64,000 bases of DNA, taken from contig JAOABQ010000049.1 in assembly GCA_026418275.1 (NCBI GenBank), forward strand, positions 212,564-276,563, given 5' to 3'. This DNA is from Clostridia bacterium (lineage in GTDB: Bacteria; Bacillota; Clostridia; Acetivibrionales; DSM-2933). The stretch's first letter is position 1. Each line of letters begins with the position of its first letter. Shown one piece after another: positions 1 through 9,452 of the stretch. The notes under the pieces were generated by a model. That model made no database searches. It was not told the DNA's origin and saw only the letters and a list, made by a program, of their open reading frames with translations. Position numbers and translations under genes: made by a program.

Positions 1-159
1 CCCGGCTTCATTATGTCGGGGGACTTGGGAAAAATCACGTATGTGGATAACTGCCCCTGCGGAAGAAACGGTGTGTGCATCGATATTGTAAGAAGGGTCA
101 ACACCATAGAATCCAGGGGATGCGCTTTGAAAATTGAAAAGGAATATTTAGAGAGATGA
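1..159 (+). CDS. LuxE-like acyl-protein synthetase, C-terminal end (partial)
   Basis: This open frame enters from the left edge and ends at TGA 157-159, so only the last 52 residues are visible. They contain a Cys-rich stretch (NCPCGRNG) and the sequence SGDLGKI. Both fit the end of an ANL-superfamily acyl-protein synthetase of the LuxE/PaaK type, which activates a fatty acid as acyl-AMP and passes it to a reductase. The fragment alone would not be decisive. The assignment leans on the next two genes, which look like LuxD and LuxC, so the trio would form a complete fatty acid reductase complex. The stop lies 13 nt before the next start, so the genes are probably co-transcribed. Confidence 0.55.
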   Translation, partial: PGFIMSGDLGKITYVDNCPCGRNGVCIDIVRRVNTIESRGCALKIEKEYLER

Positions 160-172
160 GGTGAGACAAACG

Positions 173-1114
173 ATGAATACATCCTATTTTGAAATAAGCA
201 CTCAGAAAGGCTCCTTGTGGTGTGCCTATGATTATTTGGATTCACATGACAAAGGTTCACCCTTGGTTATCGTTGCTCCGGGTTATGAGAAGACGGCCAG
301 AGATTCACTAATGATTTCAAAATATTTGGTTTTGAATGGGTTTCGCGTTTTAAGGTTTGATGCCAGCAACTGCTGCGGACTAAGCAGCGGTTCTATAGAA
401 AAATTCACTTTATCCGGCTTAACAGAGGATATAAGGAATGTTGTAAGATATTCCATTATGAACCTGAAAGGAGTCAAGCCTTTGGCGCTTGTATCCTTGA
501 GCCTTTCGTCCAGGTGTGTACTGAAGTATCTGGCTACTGCTTTAGAGGATATTCAACATATAGAAGCTGCTGTTTCCATTGTTGGCGTAGTAGATGTTCG
601 TTATACAATTGCTCAAATTACAGGAGTTGATTATTTTAAACAATTTGATGAAGGAAACAGGTTTGGTGTAAGAAAGATGCTTACATATGAAATCGATTGG
701 GATTGTTTTGCCAGTGATTCTCTAGCAAATCATTACGATTCCCTTGAAACTGCAAGAGAGGATGCTAAAAGACTTAAACTAAAGCACTACTGCTCTATCT
801 TCAGTGAAAAGGATGAATGGAATGATGTAAAACACCAACAGAGTATTCAGGAATGTTTTAGGAGTACAAACTCAGAGCAGCTTGTAATAGAAGGGGCCTC
901 CCATCAAATATGGAAAAACCCTCGAAGTGGGGAAATTGCAATGAAGAACTGTGTTGGCTTTATCAAAAGACATCTACTGGGATCGGATGAAAGTGGGTAT
1001 GTTTTAAAGCCGAATATTACCGAAGTAATTGAACTCAACCGCAAAGAACGAAAGGTGATATTGAACTGGCCGAAAAGTACAGGAAAAGAAGTATGCGAGG
1101 GGGTGTCGGTTTGA
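173..1114 (+). CDS. LuxD-like acyl-transferase / thioesterase (alpha/beta hydrolase)
   Basis: The product is a roughly 313-residue alpha/beta hydrolase. The N-terminal part (APGYEKTARDS, NGFRVLRFDASNCCGLSSGS) resembles LuxD, the myristoyl-ACP thioesterase that feeds fatty acid to the LuxCE reductase. The nucleophile elbow is probably in LVSLSLSSR and the catalytic His in GASHQIW near the C-terminus. I chose the ATG at 173 because GAGGTGAG lies 7 nt upstream; a GTG at 161 is also in frame. The gene overlaps the following luxC-like frame by about 20 nt, which indicates translational coupling. Family-level identification is fairly secure. The exact chain length and acyl donor cannot be read from the sequence. 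Confidence 0.7.
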   Translation: MNTSYFEISTQKGSLWCAYDYLDSHDKGSPLVIVAPGYEKTARDSLMISKYLVLNGFRVLRFDASNCCGLSSGSIEKFTLSGLTEDIRNVVRYSIMNLKGVKPLALVSLSLSSRCVLKYLATALEDIQHIEAAVSIVGVVDVRYTIAQITGVDYFKQFDEGNRFGVRKMLTYEIDWDCFASDSLANHYDSLETAREDAKRLKLKHYCSIFSEKDEWNDVKHQQSIQECFRSTNSEQLVIEGASHQIWKNPRSGEIAMKNCVGFIKRHLLGSDESGYVLKPNITEVIELNRKERKVILNWPKSTGKEVCEGVSV

Positions 1115-2574
1115 TTATTGACTTACCTATTATTGTGTGTGGAAAAGTGATCCGGGGCGATGGGAGAGAAAAGATTCTTATCAAAACTGAAACTGGGATT
1201 GAAGTTAGGCTGCCGGCCCTTAATGAAGAAGATGTGGATAATATAATCCGGAGTAGGCTAAATACGGGTCTTCATACGACTCATTTTGATGATATAACTA
1301 TCTTCTTTAATAAACTTTCCCATTTTTGGCTAAGTAAAGAATGTCCATTGAGGGATGAAGCGGCAAGATACAGTGCCATGCTAACCGGATATCCTGAAGA
1401 AATTGTTCTTAGAGATTATCTCTTGTTTTTATACCTATTTAAAGAGCGGGCGGAAATGTATGACCAATTGGAAGCTGAACTTGGAAACAGATGGTATATT
1501 GATGAATGGGTACCTTCTCAAACCTGTCTTGTACATGCAGTACCAAGGGGATTGGTCACAAACATTTTAGTCGGTAACATTCCTGTTGCATCCACATTTG
1601 GTGTCTACAGAAGTTTGATTGTTAAAAACAACACTTTATGTAAATTGCCCAAAAGAGATCCTATAGGTGCACTTTATTTTGCATTATCATTTCTTGAAAT
1701 CGATCCCGAACATCCTCTAACAAAAAGTTTGTCAGTAGCATATTGGGAGCGGGAGTCATGGCAGGAGGAAAGACTTTTGGGCGAGTCGGATGCAGTTTGC
1801 GTCTGGGGAGGAGAAACTGCCATCAATGAGATTAAGAAAAAGGTAAAGATGGGAACAAAAGTATTGGAGTACGGTCCCAAGAGAAGCTTGTCATTAGTCG
1901 ATTTAACCACTATGGATCCGACAGATAATTTAAATGATATAGCCCTAAGAATCGGACATGATTTTAGTGTTTATAATCAGGAAGCTTGCTTTACTTCGCA
2001 GGAGTTATACCTTGTTGCAGATAATGATACTTTTGAAAAATTTTTAGAACATTTAACTGAAGCTATGGAGCACTACCTTTCGGTATATAAAAAAGGACAG
2101 CTTATGAGTGACAGTAAAGCACATGTTCTAATGACAAGAGAAGAATATCTGTTAGAGGGGGACAGGGTAATTTCAACGAAGGACCATGGATTCACAATTA
2201 TTGTAACGAAGGATGATAGACGTGTTCGTTCACATCCTTTAAACAGAACGGTCATTATCCACCGGATTGATAGATTGGAAGAGGCTGTAAAACACATAAC
2301 GAAATATACCCAAACTGTAACATTGTATCCATGGAAAGCACAAGAACGTTTGAGGGACATGATCGCGATTAGGGGAGCGGACAGAATTGTTGCTGTTGGA
2401 ATGGCTAATTTCCCCCGGACAGGGTTCCCCCATGATGGCATTTGGACATTGAACGAGCTGGTTCGGTGGGTAAATATAGAGAGGGATTTAGATTTTAAAG
2501 GAAAGTATTACTCAAATACAAAAGAAGAACTTATTGATGTTTTGTTCCGGACGAAAAAGATTAACTTGTTTTAG
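1093..2574 (+). CDS. LuxC-like acyl-CoA/acyl-protein reductase
   Basis: This protein of about 490 residues resembles the LuxC family (aldehyde-dehydrogenase fold), which reduces an enzyme-bound acyl group to a fatty aldehyde with NADPH. Recognisable stretches are the N-terminal LuxC signature region, a putative cofactor-binding stretch (VPRGLVTNILVGNIPVAS), and the QEACFTSQE segment containing the expected catalytic Cys near residue 300. The C-terminal FPRTGFPHDGIW also fits. The frame can start at ATG 1093 or at TTG 1111. The latter overlaps the luxD-like stop as TTGA and has GAGGGGG upstream, so the true start is uncertain. With the preceding genes it makes a luxE-luxD-luxC order in front of an NRPS, suggesting a lipid aldehyde or alcohol building block. 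Confidence 0.75.
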   Translation: MRGGVGLIIDLPIIVCGKVIRGDGREKILIKTETGIEVRLPALNEEDVDNIIRSRLNTGLHTTHFDDITIFFNKLSHFWLSKECPLRDEAARYSAMLTGYPEEIVLRDYLLFLYLFKERAEMYDQLEAELGNRWYIDEWVPSQTCLVHAVPRGLVTNILVGNIPVASTFGVYRSLIVKNNTLCKLPKRDPIGALYFALSFLEIDPEHPLTKSLSVAYWERESWQEERLLGESDAVCVWGGETAINEIKKKVKMGTKVLEYGPKRSLSLVDLTTMDPTDNLNDIALRIGHDFSVYNQEACFTSQELYLVADNDTFEKFLEHLTEAMEHYLSVYKKGQLMSDSKAHVLMTREEYLLEGDRVISTKDHGFTIIVTKDDRRVRSHPLNRTVIIHRIDRLEEAVKHITKYTQTVTLYPWKAQERLRDMIAIRGADRIVAVGMANFPRTGFPHDGIWTLNELVRWVNIERDLDFKGKYYSNTKEELIDVLFRTKKINLF

Positions 2575-2765
2575 TGAGGGAAATGCATAACTGCCAATTG
2601 TTTTATATGTGTGATTTATTATTAAACCCCCGTCATAAACAAACAGGCAAAGGAAGGCAGAGAAGGGATTTGAGCTTATATTCGGATGGATATATAGGTG
2701 AATTACTTTAACAGAAGCATGAGAAAGGATTTTTAAGAATATAATTGACTGAAAGCACATTGAAT

Positions 2766-2861
2766 ACTCATTTGCGTTATAAAGTAGTATTAACCGGTCT
2801 CAAAAAGCGATATCAAAGCCATTTGGTTTGCAAAATATTGCTATATTTAACGCAAATGAGT
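2766..2861. repeat. 14-bp perfect inverted repeat upstream of the NRPS gene
   Basis: ACTCATTTGCGTTA at 2766-2779 is the exact reverse complement of 2848-2861, with 68 nt between. The right arm ends 17 nt before the chosen NRPS start codon and 4 nt before its ribosome binding site. It could be a bipartite operator or a long-range RNA stem that shapes the 5' leader. The rest of the 2575-2878 intergenic space shows no convincing gene. Confidence 0.7.
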
Positions 2862-2878
2862 TTATGAGAGGTTTTGAT

Positions 2879-5800
2879 ATGATTCAAGAGGAGCAATTGG
2901 TCAAAAATCAGGAGGAACAAGTAGAATTAAGAAGGGAAAGGGATTATTGGCTCCAAAAATTGAGCGGTAATTTTACTAAAAGTACTTTTCCCCATTCATA
3001 TAAAGCAGATGAATCCAGTAAAAAATCAATGAAGAAGCTGGAGTTTGATATGGAAGGGGAGGTTTACTCACGTCTTAACCAATTGGCTAAAGGGTCGGAT
3101 CATAGTTTATACATTTTGTTTGTGACAGAAGTGGTCTTGCTTTTGACCAGGTATACCTCTCAAAATGATATTATAGTGGGAATTCCTGTGGCAAAGGATA
3201 TCGAAGAGGAACGGCCGGAGAATATCCTGCTTCCTTTAAGAAATCAGGCTGATGAAAAGGGATCTTTTAAAGATCTTTTAATCAATGTAAAACAATCCAT
3301 TGTTGAAGCATTGAAAAATCAGAATTATTCCATGAAAAAACTGCTTTACCAGCTTAATATGGTGTATGACGAGGATTCTTTTCCTCTCTTTGACGTGGTA
3401 ATCCTTTTTGAAAATATACATGACAAAAAAAGTTTAGCATCCATAAAACCCAATTTTGTAATCTCTTTGGTTAAAAATGACCACCGGATCCGGGTGACAT
3501 TGGAATATAACGAAGCCTTTTATGCCCCTTACTTCATTGGAAAAATAAAAACCCACTTTTTAAAGTTAACTGAGGAAACGCTTAACAATCTCAACATGCC
3601 TCTTGAAGAAATTCAAATGCTGTCTAAAGAAGAACTGCATGAAATCCTTTTTGGTTTTAACGATACAAAGACGGATTACCCAAAACATGAAACCATAGCG
3701 TCGCTGTTTAAACAACAGGCAGAAAAAACGCCGGGCCACACGGCTGTAGTATTTGAAGGAGAGACGATTACCTATGCCCAGTTGGATAAAGAGTCGGACC
3801 GGCTTGCGGGCTACCTGTTCCATGAAAAAAAGATCAAGCCCGATGACCGGGTAGGAATACTCATGGACCGGTCGTTGAGCCGGATTGTATCCATCCTGGG
3901 AGTTTTAAAATCCGGAGGCTGCTATGTACCCATGGACCCTGCACTTACGGAAGAGAGGTTGAGAGTTATCATTGAAGATGCGGGTATCGGTGTCCTGGTG
4001 TCCGAAAGGAAATATATCCGGCTTTTAAACAGGCTTCAATGGGAGTGCAAAGCCTTGCATACCTTTGTTTGTATGGACAGCAGCGATATTGACTCAGAGG
4101 ACGAAATGGAAAAAAGCGAACTGATGAATGAGAAAGTGTGGCATTATGTTGCGGAGAAGGCGGAAGACGATGTAGATGGAGGCGGTTGGGTCAGCAGTTA
4201 TACAGGAGAGCCTTTCAGCAAGAGGGAAGTTGATGAATGTGCGGAAAATGCGGTAATAAAGATTTCCCATATTTTAAGAAAAGACATGAAGGTATTGGAA
4301 ATCGGCTGTGCTACAGGTGTAAGCATGTTTAAGATCGCTCCTAAAGTAGGCTTGTATTACGGCACCGACCTTTCATCGCTGATTATAGAGCGGAACAAAG
4401 AAAAAATCGAAAAGGAAGGCTATAAGAATATTCGGCTCCAATGTTTGCAGGCCCACGAAATGGATCGGGTGGAAGAAAGGAATTTTGACCTTGTTTTTAT
4501 GAATAGTGTTGTTCAATGCTTCCACGGTCATAATTACCTGAGGAAGTTTATCCGAGAAGCAGTGGATTTACTGGGGGAGAATGGGCACATCTTTATAGGA
4601 GATGTCATGGACCAGGACTTAAAGGAAGAACTGCTCCGTGAATTGAAGCAGTTTAAAATAAACAATAGGGGAAAAGGCTATAAAACAAAAACCGACTTTA
4701 GTACTGAATTGTTTTTATCCAGAGAGTTTTTTGAAGATTTAAAGGTCGATATACCCGGGTTAATAAACCTGGAATTTTCCAAGAAGATTTATTCAGTAGA
4801 AAACGAACTGACAAAGTTTAGGTATGATGTCCTTATTACGGTGGATAAGAAAAGCGATGCTAAGAGGTCCTGCTTAAGCAAAAACAAATACCGGAACGAT
4901 TTAAGAGCCATTAAAAACAGTAATATAGAGGAAATCAACCCAAAAACCCAACCCGGCAATCTGGCCTATGTAATTTATACGTCCGGTTCTACCGGAAAAC
5001 CCAAAGGGACACTCATCAAGCAGTTTAATGTAGTCCGGATTGTAAAGAATACCAATTATATTGATATTTCAAGCCAGGACAGGATTCTTCAATGGTCCAA
5101 CTATGCATTTGACGGATCTGTCTTTGATATCTTGGGTGCCTTGTTAAATGGTGCTGGATTGGTTATTCCCAAAAGGGAAGATACTTTCATTTCCCACCGG
5201 CTGGCGGATATTCTGGAAAGAGAAAGGATTTCGGTTGTCTTCATGACCACTGCATTTTTTAACACACTGGTAGATTTAAATATTGAATGCTTAAGAAACC
5301 TTAGAAAGATCTTGTTTGGAGGAGAGAGGGTTTCCTTTGAACATGCAGGAAAAGCTTATCAATATCTAGGGAGCGGCAAGCTTGTACATATGTACGGTCC
5401 TACGGAAACCACAGTCTTTTCAACCTTTTACAACATCAACGGGACGGATGAAAATCTGGGGACGGTCCCCATCGGTAAGCCGGTTTCAAACACAACGGTC
5501 TATATTTTGGACCATCACCTAAACATCGTACCGGTAGGCGTAAGCGGAGAAATCTATATTGGCGGAGATGGTGTGGGAGCCGGATATCTTAATAACGCCG
5601 TGCTTACCCGAGAGAAGTTTGTAAAAAACCCTCATATAGAGGGAGAAATCCTATATAAAACAGGAGATTATGCCCGTTGGCTGCCGGATGGAAATGTTGA
5701 GTTTTTAGCGAGAAAAGATGATCAGGTTAAGATTCGAGGGTTTAGAATAGAACTTGGTGAAATCAAAAACCAGATATTAAAATTTGAAGGAATCACCGAT

Positions 5801-7579
5801 GCGGTTCTAGTGGTAATAGAGGAGAAGGATAAAGCTATCTGTGCTTATTTTACAGCTGGTGCACAAGTTGACCTTGTGGATTTGAAATCATATTTATCCA
5901 TGAAGCTTCCGGAATATATGGTACCTGCATTTCTTGTTCAACTGGATAAAATTCCTCTGAATGCAAATGGAAAAATCAATAAGGATGCCCTGCCGCTGCC
6001 TGAAAATACACTTAGGAAGAATATCATAAAACCAAGGGATGGGGTGGAAAAAAATCTTGCTCACATTTGGGCGGAGGTTTTAAATCTTAAACTGGAGAAT
6101 ATCAGCATAGACGATAACTTTTTTGATTATGGTGGACATTCGCTAAAGGCGTCGATTTTTATTTCAAAGATTTATGGAAGCTTGGGCATGAAGATTCCTT
6201 TAGATATCATATTCAAAATGCCTACTATTATGGAGCTTTCCGGTTATGTAAAAAAGGTAAAGGGAGAAGCTTTTATACCTATCGGGAAAGCTCCGAGAAA
6301 AGACTATTACGTTCTGTCCCCCGAGCAAACAAGGTACTATTCCCTTCAAAAGACCAATCCGGTGAATATGAGCAATAATGTTCCCTGGGCATGGACTATG
6401 GAAGGAAAGTTTGATATTGAAAGATTGAACGATGCCATCAACCTTTTGATTGAAAGGCATGAGAGCCTGAGGACCTATTTTAAAGAAGTCAATGGTGAGC
6501 CTGTACAAATTGTCCTGGATCAAGTTGATTTTAGTCTGGATTTCATGGAAATGGATGAAGCTGAGGCCATGGAACAGATTAGGAATTCCATAAAGCCCTT
6601 TGATCTAAGCAAGGCTCCTATTTTGAGGGGAATGGTTATCAAGGTCGGACAGGAAAAGCACATTCTATTTATGGATATGCACCATATTATTTGTGACGGG
6701 ACATCCATCGGAATTATGTTTAAAGAAATCAATAAGGCATATAATAGAGAGGAGCTTCCGGAAGTAAAGGTTCAATATCAGGACTTTGCCCAGTGGTTGA
6801 GAGGGCTCAATGATTCCGATGAAATGAAAAAACAAATGGATTATTGGCACAACCAGTTTAAAACAATTCCTGTTTTAAATATGCCTACAGATTTTGAAAG
6901 ACCTAAGGTTCAGAGTTTCGATGGAGATACCATCAGCAGGGAACTGGAAGACCATCTTTACATAAAGCTTAAAGATATTGCAAAGGAGACCCGGTCTACA
7001 CTCTACATTGTGATGTTGGCCGCATTCAATATACTTCTTCATAAATATACGGGGGATGAAGACATTATTGTAGGTTCTCCCATATCAGGCAGAAGGCATC
7101 CGGATTTTAATAACACCATTGGGCTTCTCATTAATATGATTGGCATGAGGAATTATCCTAGTGGGGAGAAAACCTATGCCCAATTTCTTGAGGAGGTAAA
7201 AAAGACTGCCTTTCACGCCTATGAAAACCAGGACTACAAGTATGAAGAATTAATAAAAGCGGTTTTGAATAAAAAGGATCCTTCGAGAAATCCGCTGTTT
7301 GATGTGGTATTTGTCTTGCAGAATATGGAGATCGGAGGAATTGATCTTCAGGGACTTAAGTCAACCTCTCATAAAATAAAGCATGACATAGCAAGAATTG
7401 ATATATTTTTCCAAGTTTATGAGATCGATGATTGCGTGAAGCTTTCCCTGGAGTATGCAACTGCTTTATTTAAGAGGGACACCGCCCGAAAAATGCTGGA
7501 CGATTTTAGCGGCATATTAAAACAGGTTGTTGAAAATATGTATATAAAAATAGAGGATATCACATTGGTGCAATCATAG
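2879..7579 (+). CDS. Nonribosomal peptide synthetase, partial C - A(MT-interrupted) - T - C
   Basis: This 1566-residue NRPS begins with only the C-terminal half of a condensation domain (about 15-265, starting at YWLQKL, with no HHxxxDG motif). An adenylation domain follows (from about 285). It is interrupted between core motifs A2 and A3 by a SAM methyltransferase (about 400-690, VLEIGCATGV), and resumes at YTSGSTGKPKG, FDGSVFDI, MYGPTETT and KTGDYARW. A carrier domain has GGHSLKAS near 1085. A full condensation domain (HHIICDG near 1267) ends the chain, with no thioesterase. The binding-pocket residues I read (D-G-F-F-L-G-M-V-F) resemble isoleucine codes, but this is tentative. ATG 2879 has GAGAGG 7 nt upstream; a TTG at 2828 is also in frame. 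The terminal C domain implies a partner enzyme elsewhere. Confidence 0.9.
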   Translation: MIQEEQLVKNQEEQVELRRERDYWLQKLSGNFTKSTFPHSYKADESSKKSMKKLEFDMEGEVYSRLNQLAKGSDHSLYILFVTEVVLLLTRYTSQNDIIVGIPVAKDIEEERPENILLPLRNQADEKGSFKDLLINVKQSIVEALKNQNYSMKKLLYQLNMVYDEDSFPLFDVVILFENIHDKKSLASIKPNFVISLVKNDHRIRVTLEYNEAFYAPYFIGKIKTHFLKLTEETLNNLNMPLEEIQMLSKEELHEILFGFNDTKTDYPKHETIASLFKQQAEKTPGHTAVVFEGETITYAQLDKESDRLAGYLFHEKKIKPDDRVGILMDRSLSRIVSILGVLKSGGCYVPMDPALTEERLRVIIEDAGIGVLVSERKYIRLLNRLQWECKALHTFVCMDSSDIDSEDEMEKSELMNEKVWHYVAEKAEDDVDGGGWVSSYTGEPFSKREVDECAENAVIKISHILRKDMKVLEIGCATGVSMFKIAPKVGLYYGTDLSSLIIERNKEKIEKEGYKNIRLQCLQAHEMDRVEERNFDLVFMNSVVQCFHGHNYLRKFIREAVDLLGENGHIFIGDVMDQDLKEELLRELKQFKINNRGKGYKTKTDFSTELFLSREFFEDLKVDIPGLINLEFSKKIYSVENELTKFRYDVLITVDKKSDAKRSCLSKNKYRNDLRAIKNSNIEEINPKTQPGNLAYVIYTSGSTGKPKGTLIKQFNVVRIVKNTNYIDISSQDRILQWSNYAFDGSVFDILGALLNGAGLVIPKREDTFISHRLADILERERISVVFMTTAFFNTLVDLNIECLRNLRKILFGGERVSFEHAGKAYQYLGSGKLVHMYGPTETTVFSTFYNINGTDENLGTVPIGKPVSNTTVYILDHHLNIVPVGVSGEIYIGGDGVGAGYLNNAVLTREKFVKNPHIEGEILYKTGDYARWLPDGNVEFLARKDDQVKIRGFRIELGEIKNQILKFEGITDAVLVVIEEKDKAICAYFTAGAQVDLVDLKSYLSMKLPEYMVPAFLVQLDKIPLNANGKINKDALPLPENTLRKNIIKPRDGVEKNLAHIWAEVLNLKLENISIDDNFFDYGGHSLKASIFISKIYGSLGMKIPLDIIFKMPTIMELSGYVKKVKGEAFIPIGKAPRKDYYVLSPEQTRYYSLQKTNPVNMSNNVPWAWTMEGKFDIERLNDAINLLIERHESLRTYFKEVNGEPVQIVLDQVDFSLDFMEMDEAEAMEQIRNSIKPFDLSKAPILRGMVIKVGQEKHILFMDMHHIICDGTSIGIMFKEINKAYNREELPEVKVQYQDFAQWLRGLNDSDEMKKQMDYWHNQFKTIPVLNMPTDFERPKVQSFDGDTISRELEDHLYIKLKDIAKETRSTLYIVMLAAFNILLHKYTGDEDIIVGSPISGRRHPDFNNTIGLLINMIGMRNYPSGEKTYAQFLEEVKKTAFHAYENQDYKYEELIKAVLNKKDPSRNPLFDVVFVLQNMEIGGIDLQGLKSTSHKIKHDIARIDIFFQVYEIDDCVKLSLEYATALFKRDTARKMLDDFSGILKQVVENMYIKIEDITLVQS

Positions 7580-7602
7580 CTATGGATGCTCCAAAATAAA
7601 CA

Positions 7603-7660
7603 AGTGAATTCCGGTGTAAAATCATTAAAAGCAGTTTGGAAGCCGGAACTCACTTTTGGA
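7603..7660 (+). terminator. Hairpin after the NRPS gene, possible weak terminator
   Basis: AGTGAATTCCGG (7603-7614) pairs with CCGGAACTCACT (7643-7654) over 12 positions with one mismatch, and is followed by TTTTGG. The loop is long (28 nt) and the T-run short, so readthrough into the hydrolase gene is likely. Confidence 0.35.
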
Positions 7661-7734
7661 TGAGGTTTGTTGGTTTACATTCATTACCGTGATGGCATAA
7701 TCAGGGTTTATGTTTTGGAATGGAGGGGAGATGG

Positions 7735-9222
7735 GTGCAGGAAGTATATTGGCCTACAGGCAAATGGCAGTATTCCGAGCCGGAGGAACAGGGGTTGGAT
7801 GCAGAAATACTGGAGAAAATGTTTCAATATATCCATGATACAAACATAAATCTTCATAGTTTGCTCATTGTAAAGAATGGATATATGGTGGTGGAAAAGT
7901 TTTTTGATCCCTATACCAAGGAGGACAAACATAATATATTTTCCATCACAAAAGGTGTCATATCTTCCTTGGTAGGGATTGCACTCCATGAAGGCTATTT
8001 TGAAACCCTTTCCCAAAAAGTAAAGGGTTTTTTTCCAGATGTGGCAATAGATCGTTCCAGCAGTTTGGAGAACATTACGGTGAAAAATCTTTTAACCATG
8101 ACAACCGGAATCAAAGACGGACAAGCAAGCAAGCCGGGGGTGTTTATAAGAAACTGGATTAAACACTTTTTTTCCTTGCCCGTAGAAGAAAAAAAGAGGG
8201 GGGCATTTTGCTATAACAATGAAAATGCACATATGCTTTCTATCCTGCTGCAGAGAGTAACCGGTGAAAATACTTTGGAGTTTGCCAAAAGGAAACTCTT
8301 CAAGCCCTTAGAAATCGAAGATGTAGAATGGGAATTGGGGCCGGAACGGGCAAATGCAGGAGGTTGGGGGATGAAAATGCTGCCCCATGATGTTGCAAAA
8401 CTTGGTTTGCTCTATTTAAGAAAGGGAAGCTGGAAGCATACACAAATACTTCCCGGGAAATGGATTGAGGAAGCATGGACTCCCCACATCAAGCTGGATT
8501 TTTACGAGCTCAGGCCTTCCATCAAAGGCTATGGATATATGTGGTGGCTGAACGCGTTTTCCGGGTATAGGGTGAATGGGTTTGGTGGGCAGTACCTTTG
8601 GGTTTTTCCGGAGCATGATATGGTGATGGTTGTAAATGGGGGCCTTACCTATGGGGAACAGGCGCAGCCGGTAAAAATGGCTGAAAAATATCTGATTCCC
8701 TCGGTAAAGCCAAAAAGCTTGAGCTCTTCTTATAGTCAGAAGCTGAAGGCTTTTAAGCATGCGCAATCGGTTACACTTGGGAAAAAGAGTGTATTTCCTT
8801 ATTTCCCAGAGAAATGGAGCAGTTTTTCCGGGAAAAAATTTTTAATGGAACTAAACAAGTACCAGTTTAAATCCTTTTGCTTTACATTTAACAATCTCTT
8901 CGATTGTACCTTGGAAATATGTCAGGGGAAAGGCCCCTTGCAGACCTTGAAAATGCAGTTTAACGGTACCTTTGCCAGAAGTACTGTTTTTAGGCTGGGA
9001 ACAGCGGTTCAGGGCGCCGGAGAGTTTGAAGTCGGGATTCGAGGCCAATGGCGGAGTGATAATGAACTGTTTTTGGAATGGAAAAATATTGGTGAGCCCT
9101 TTGAGGAAGAGTATGTATTTACTTTTTATGATGAAACTCTTAAGGTTGAAATAAAGGAAAAGGCAGCCATCGACCCTGAGAATGAGAATTCTGTTTTCGT
9201 TTTATGGGGGAGAGTGGAATAA
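7735..9222 (+). CDS. Beta-lactamase-family serine hydrolase
   Basis: The roughly 495-residue protein has a class C beta-lactamase / D-aminopeptidase-like fold. The SxxK nucleophile is in IFSITKGV near residue 70, and a YNNENAHML segment supplies the Tyr-x-Asn motif. A C-terminal extension of about 150 residues does not resemble the catalytic domain. No signal peptide is visible, so it is probably cytoplasmic. The GTG at 7735 is preceded by GGAGGGG at 6-nt spacing, better than the in-frame ATG at 7720. In biosynthetic clusters such enzymes hydrolyse amides or esters, for instance trimming a prodrug motif. That role is only an inference from position behind the NRPS. A weak terminator follows, before the rimP operon promoter. 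Confidence 0.75.
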   Translation: MQEVYWPTGKWQYSEPEEQGLDAEILEKMFQYIHDTNINLHSLLIVKNGYMVVEKFFDPYTKEDKHNIFSITKGVISSLVGIALHEGYFETLSQKVKGFFPDVAIDRSSSLENITVKNLLTMTTGIKDGQASKPGVFIRNWIKHFFSLPVEEKKRGAFCYNNENAHMLSILLQRVTGENTLEFAKRKLFKPLEIEDVEWELGPERANAGGWGMKMLPHDVAKLGLLYLRKGSWKHTQILPGKWIEEAWTPHIKLDFYELRPSIKGYGYMWWLNAFSGYRVNGFGGQYLWVFPEHDMVMVVNGGLTYGEQAQPVKMAEKYLIPSVKPKSLSSSYSQKLKAFKHAQSVTLGKKSVFPYFPEKWSSFSGKKFLMELNKYQFKSFCFTFNNLFDCTLEICQGKGPLQTLKMQFNGTFARSTVFRLGTAVQGAGEFEVGIRGQWRSDNELFLEWKNIGEPFEEEYVFTFYDETLKVEIKEKAAIDPENENSVFVLWGRVE

Positions 9223-9237
9223 AAACATTTTTTTCTA

Positions 9238-9270
9238 TTCCCATTGATTGGGAAATTCTTTTTGTTTTTA
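9238..9270 (+). terminator. Probable terminator of the NRPS/hydrolase unit
   Basis: TTCCCA (9238-9243) and TGGGAA (9249-9254) form a 6-bp stem with a 5-nt loop, followed by ATTCTTTTTGTTTTTA. It lies just after the hydrolase stop and before a strong promoter. Confidence 0.5.
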
Positions 9271-9302
9271 TTAAAAATATTATTAAAAAATTAATAAATT
9301 GG

Positions 9303-9331
9303 TTGATAACGGTGAAAAATAGTGATATAAT
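9303..9331 (+). promoter_or_regulatory. SigmaA-type promoter for the rimP-nusA-infB operon
   Basis: TTGATA at 9303-9308 and TATAAT at 9326-9331 are separated by 17 nt, a near-consensus vegetative promoter. It precedes the rimP leader hairpin and the operon. Confidence 0.85.
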
Positions 9332-9367
9332 ACATCTGGGTTAAAGCAAATAGTTTTTGAAACATTC

Positions 9368-9392
9368 AAAGAGTGGGGAAGTCCCACTCTTT
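9368..9392 (+). promoter_or_regulatory. rimP-nusA operon leader hairpin
   Basis: AAAGAGTGGG (9368-9377) and CCCACTCTTT (9383-9392) form a perfect 10-bp stem with a GAAGT loop in the 5' leader. From memory, a similar GAGTGGG/CCCACTC hairpin precedes rimP in other Firmicutes. No long T-run follows, so it is probably not a plain terminator. Confidence 0.65.
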
Positions 9393-9452
9393 CGTATTAT
9401 TATTTGAGTTTTACTTGTGATTTTAAAGTAGTATGTTTATTTGGAGGTAATT

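Noticed and set aside
9368..9392. Intrinsic terminator before rimP
   Set aside because: The stem is strong, but no U-tract follows and a promoter lies just upstream. It is better read as the operon leader hairpin.
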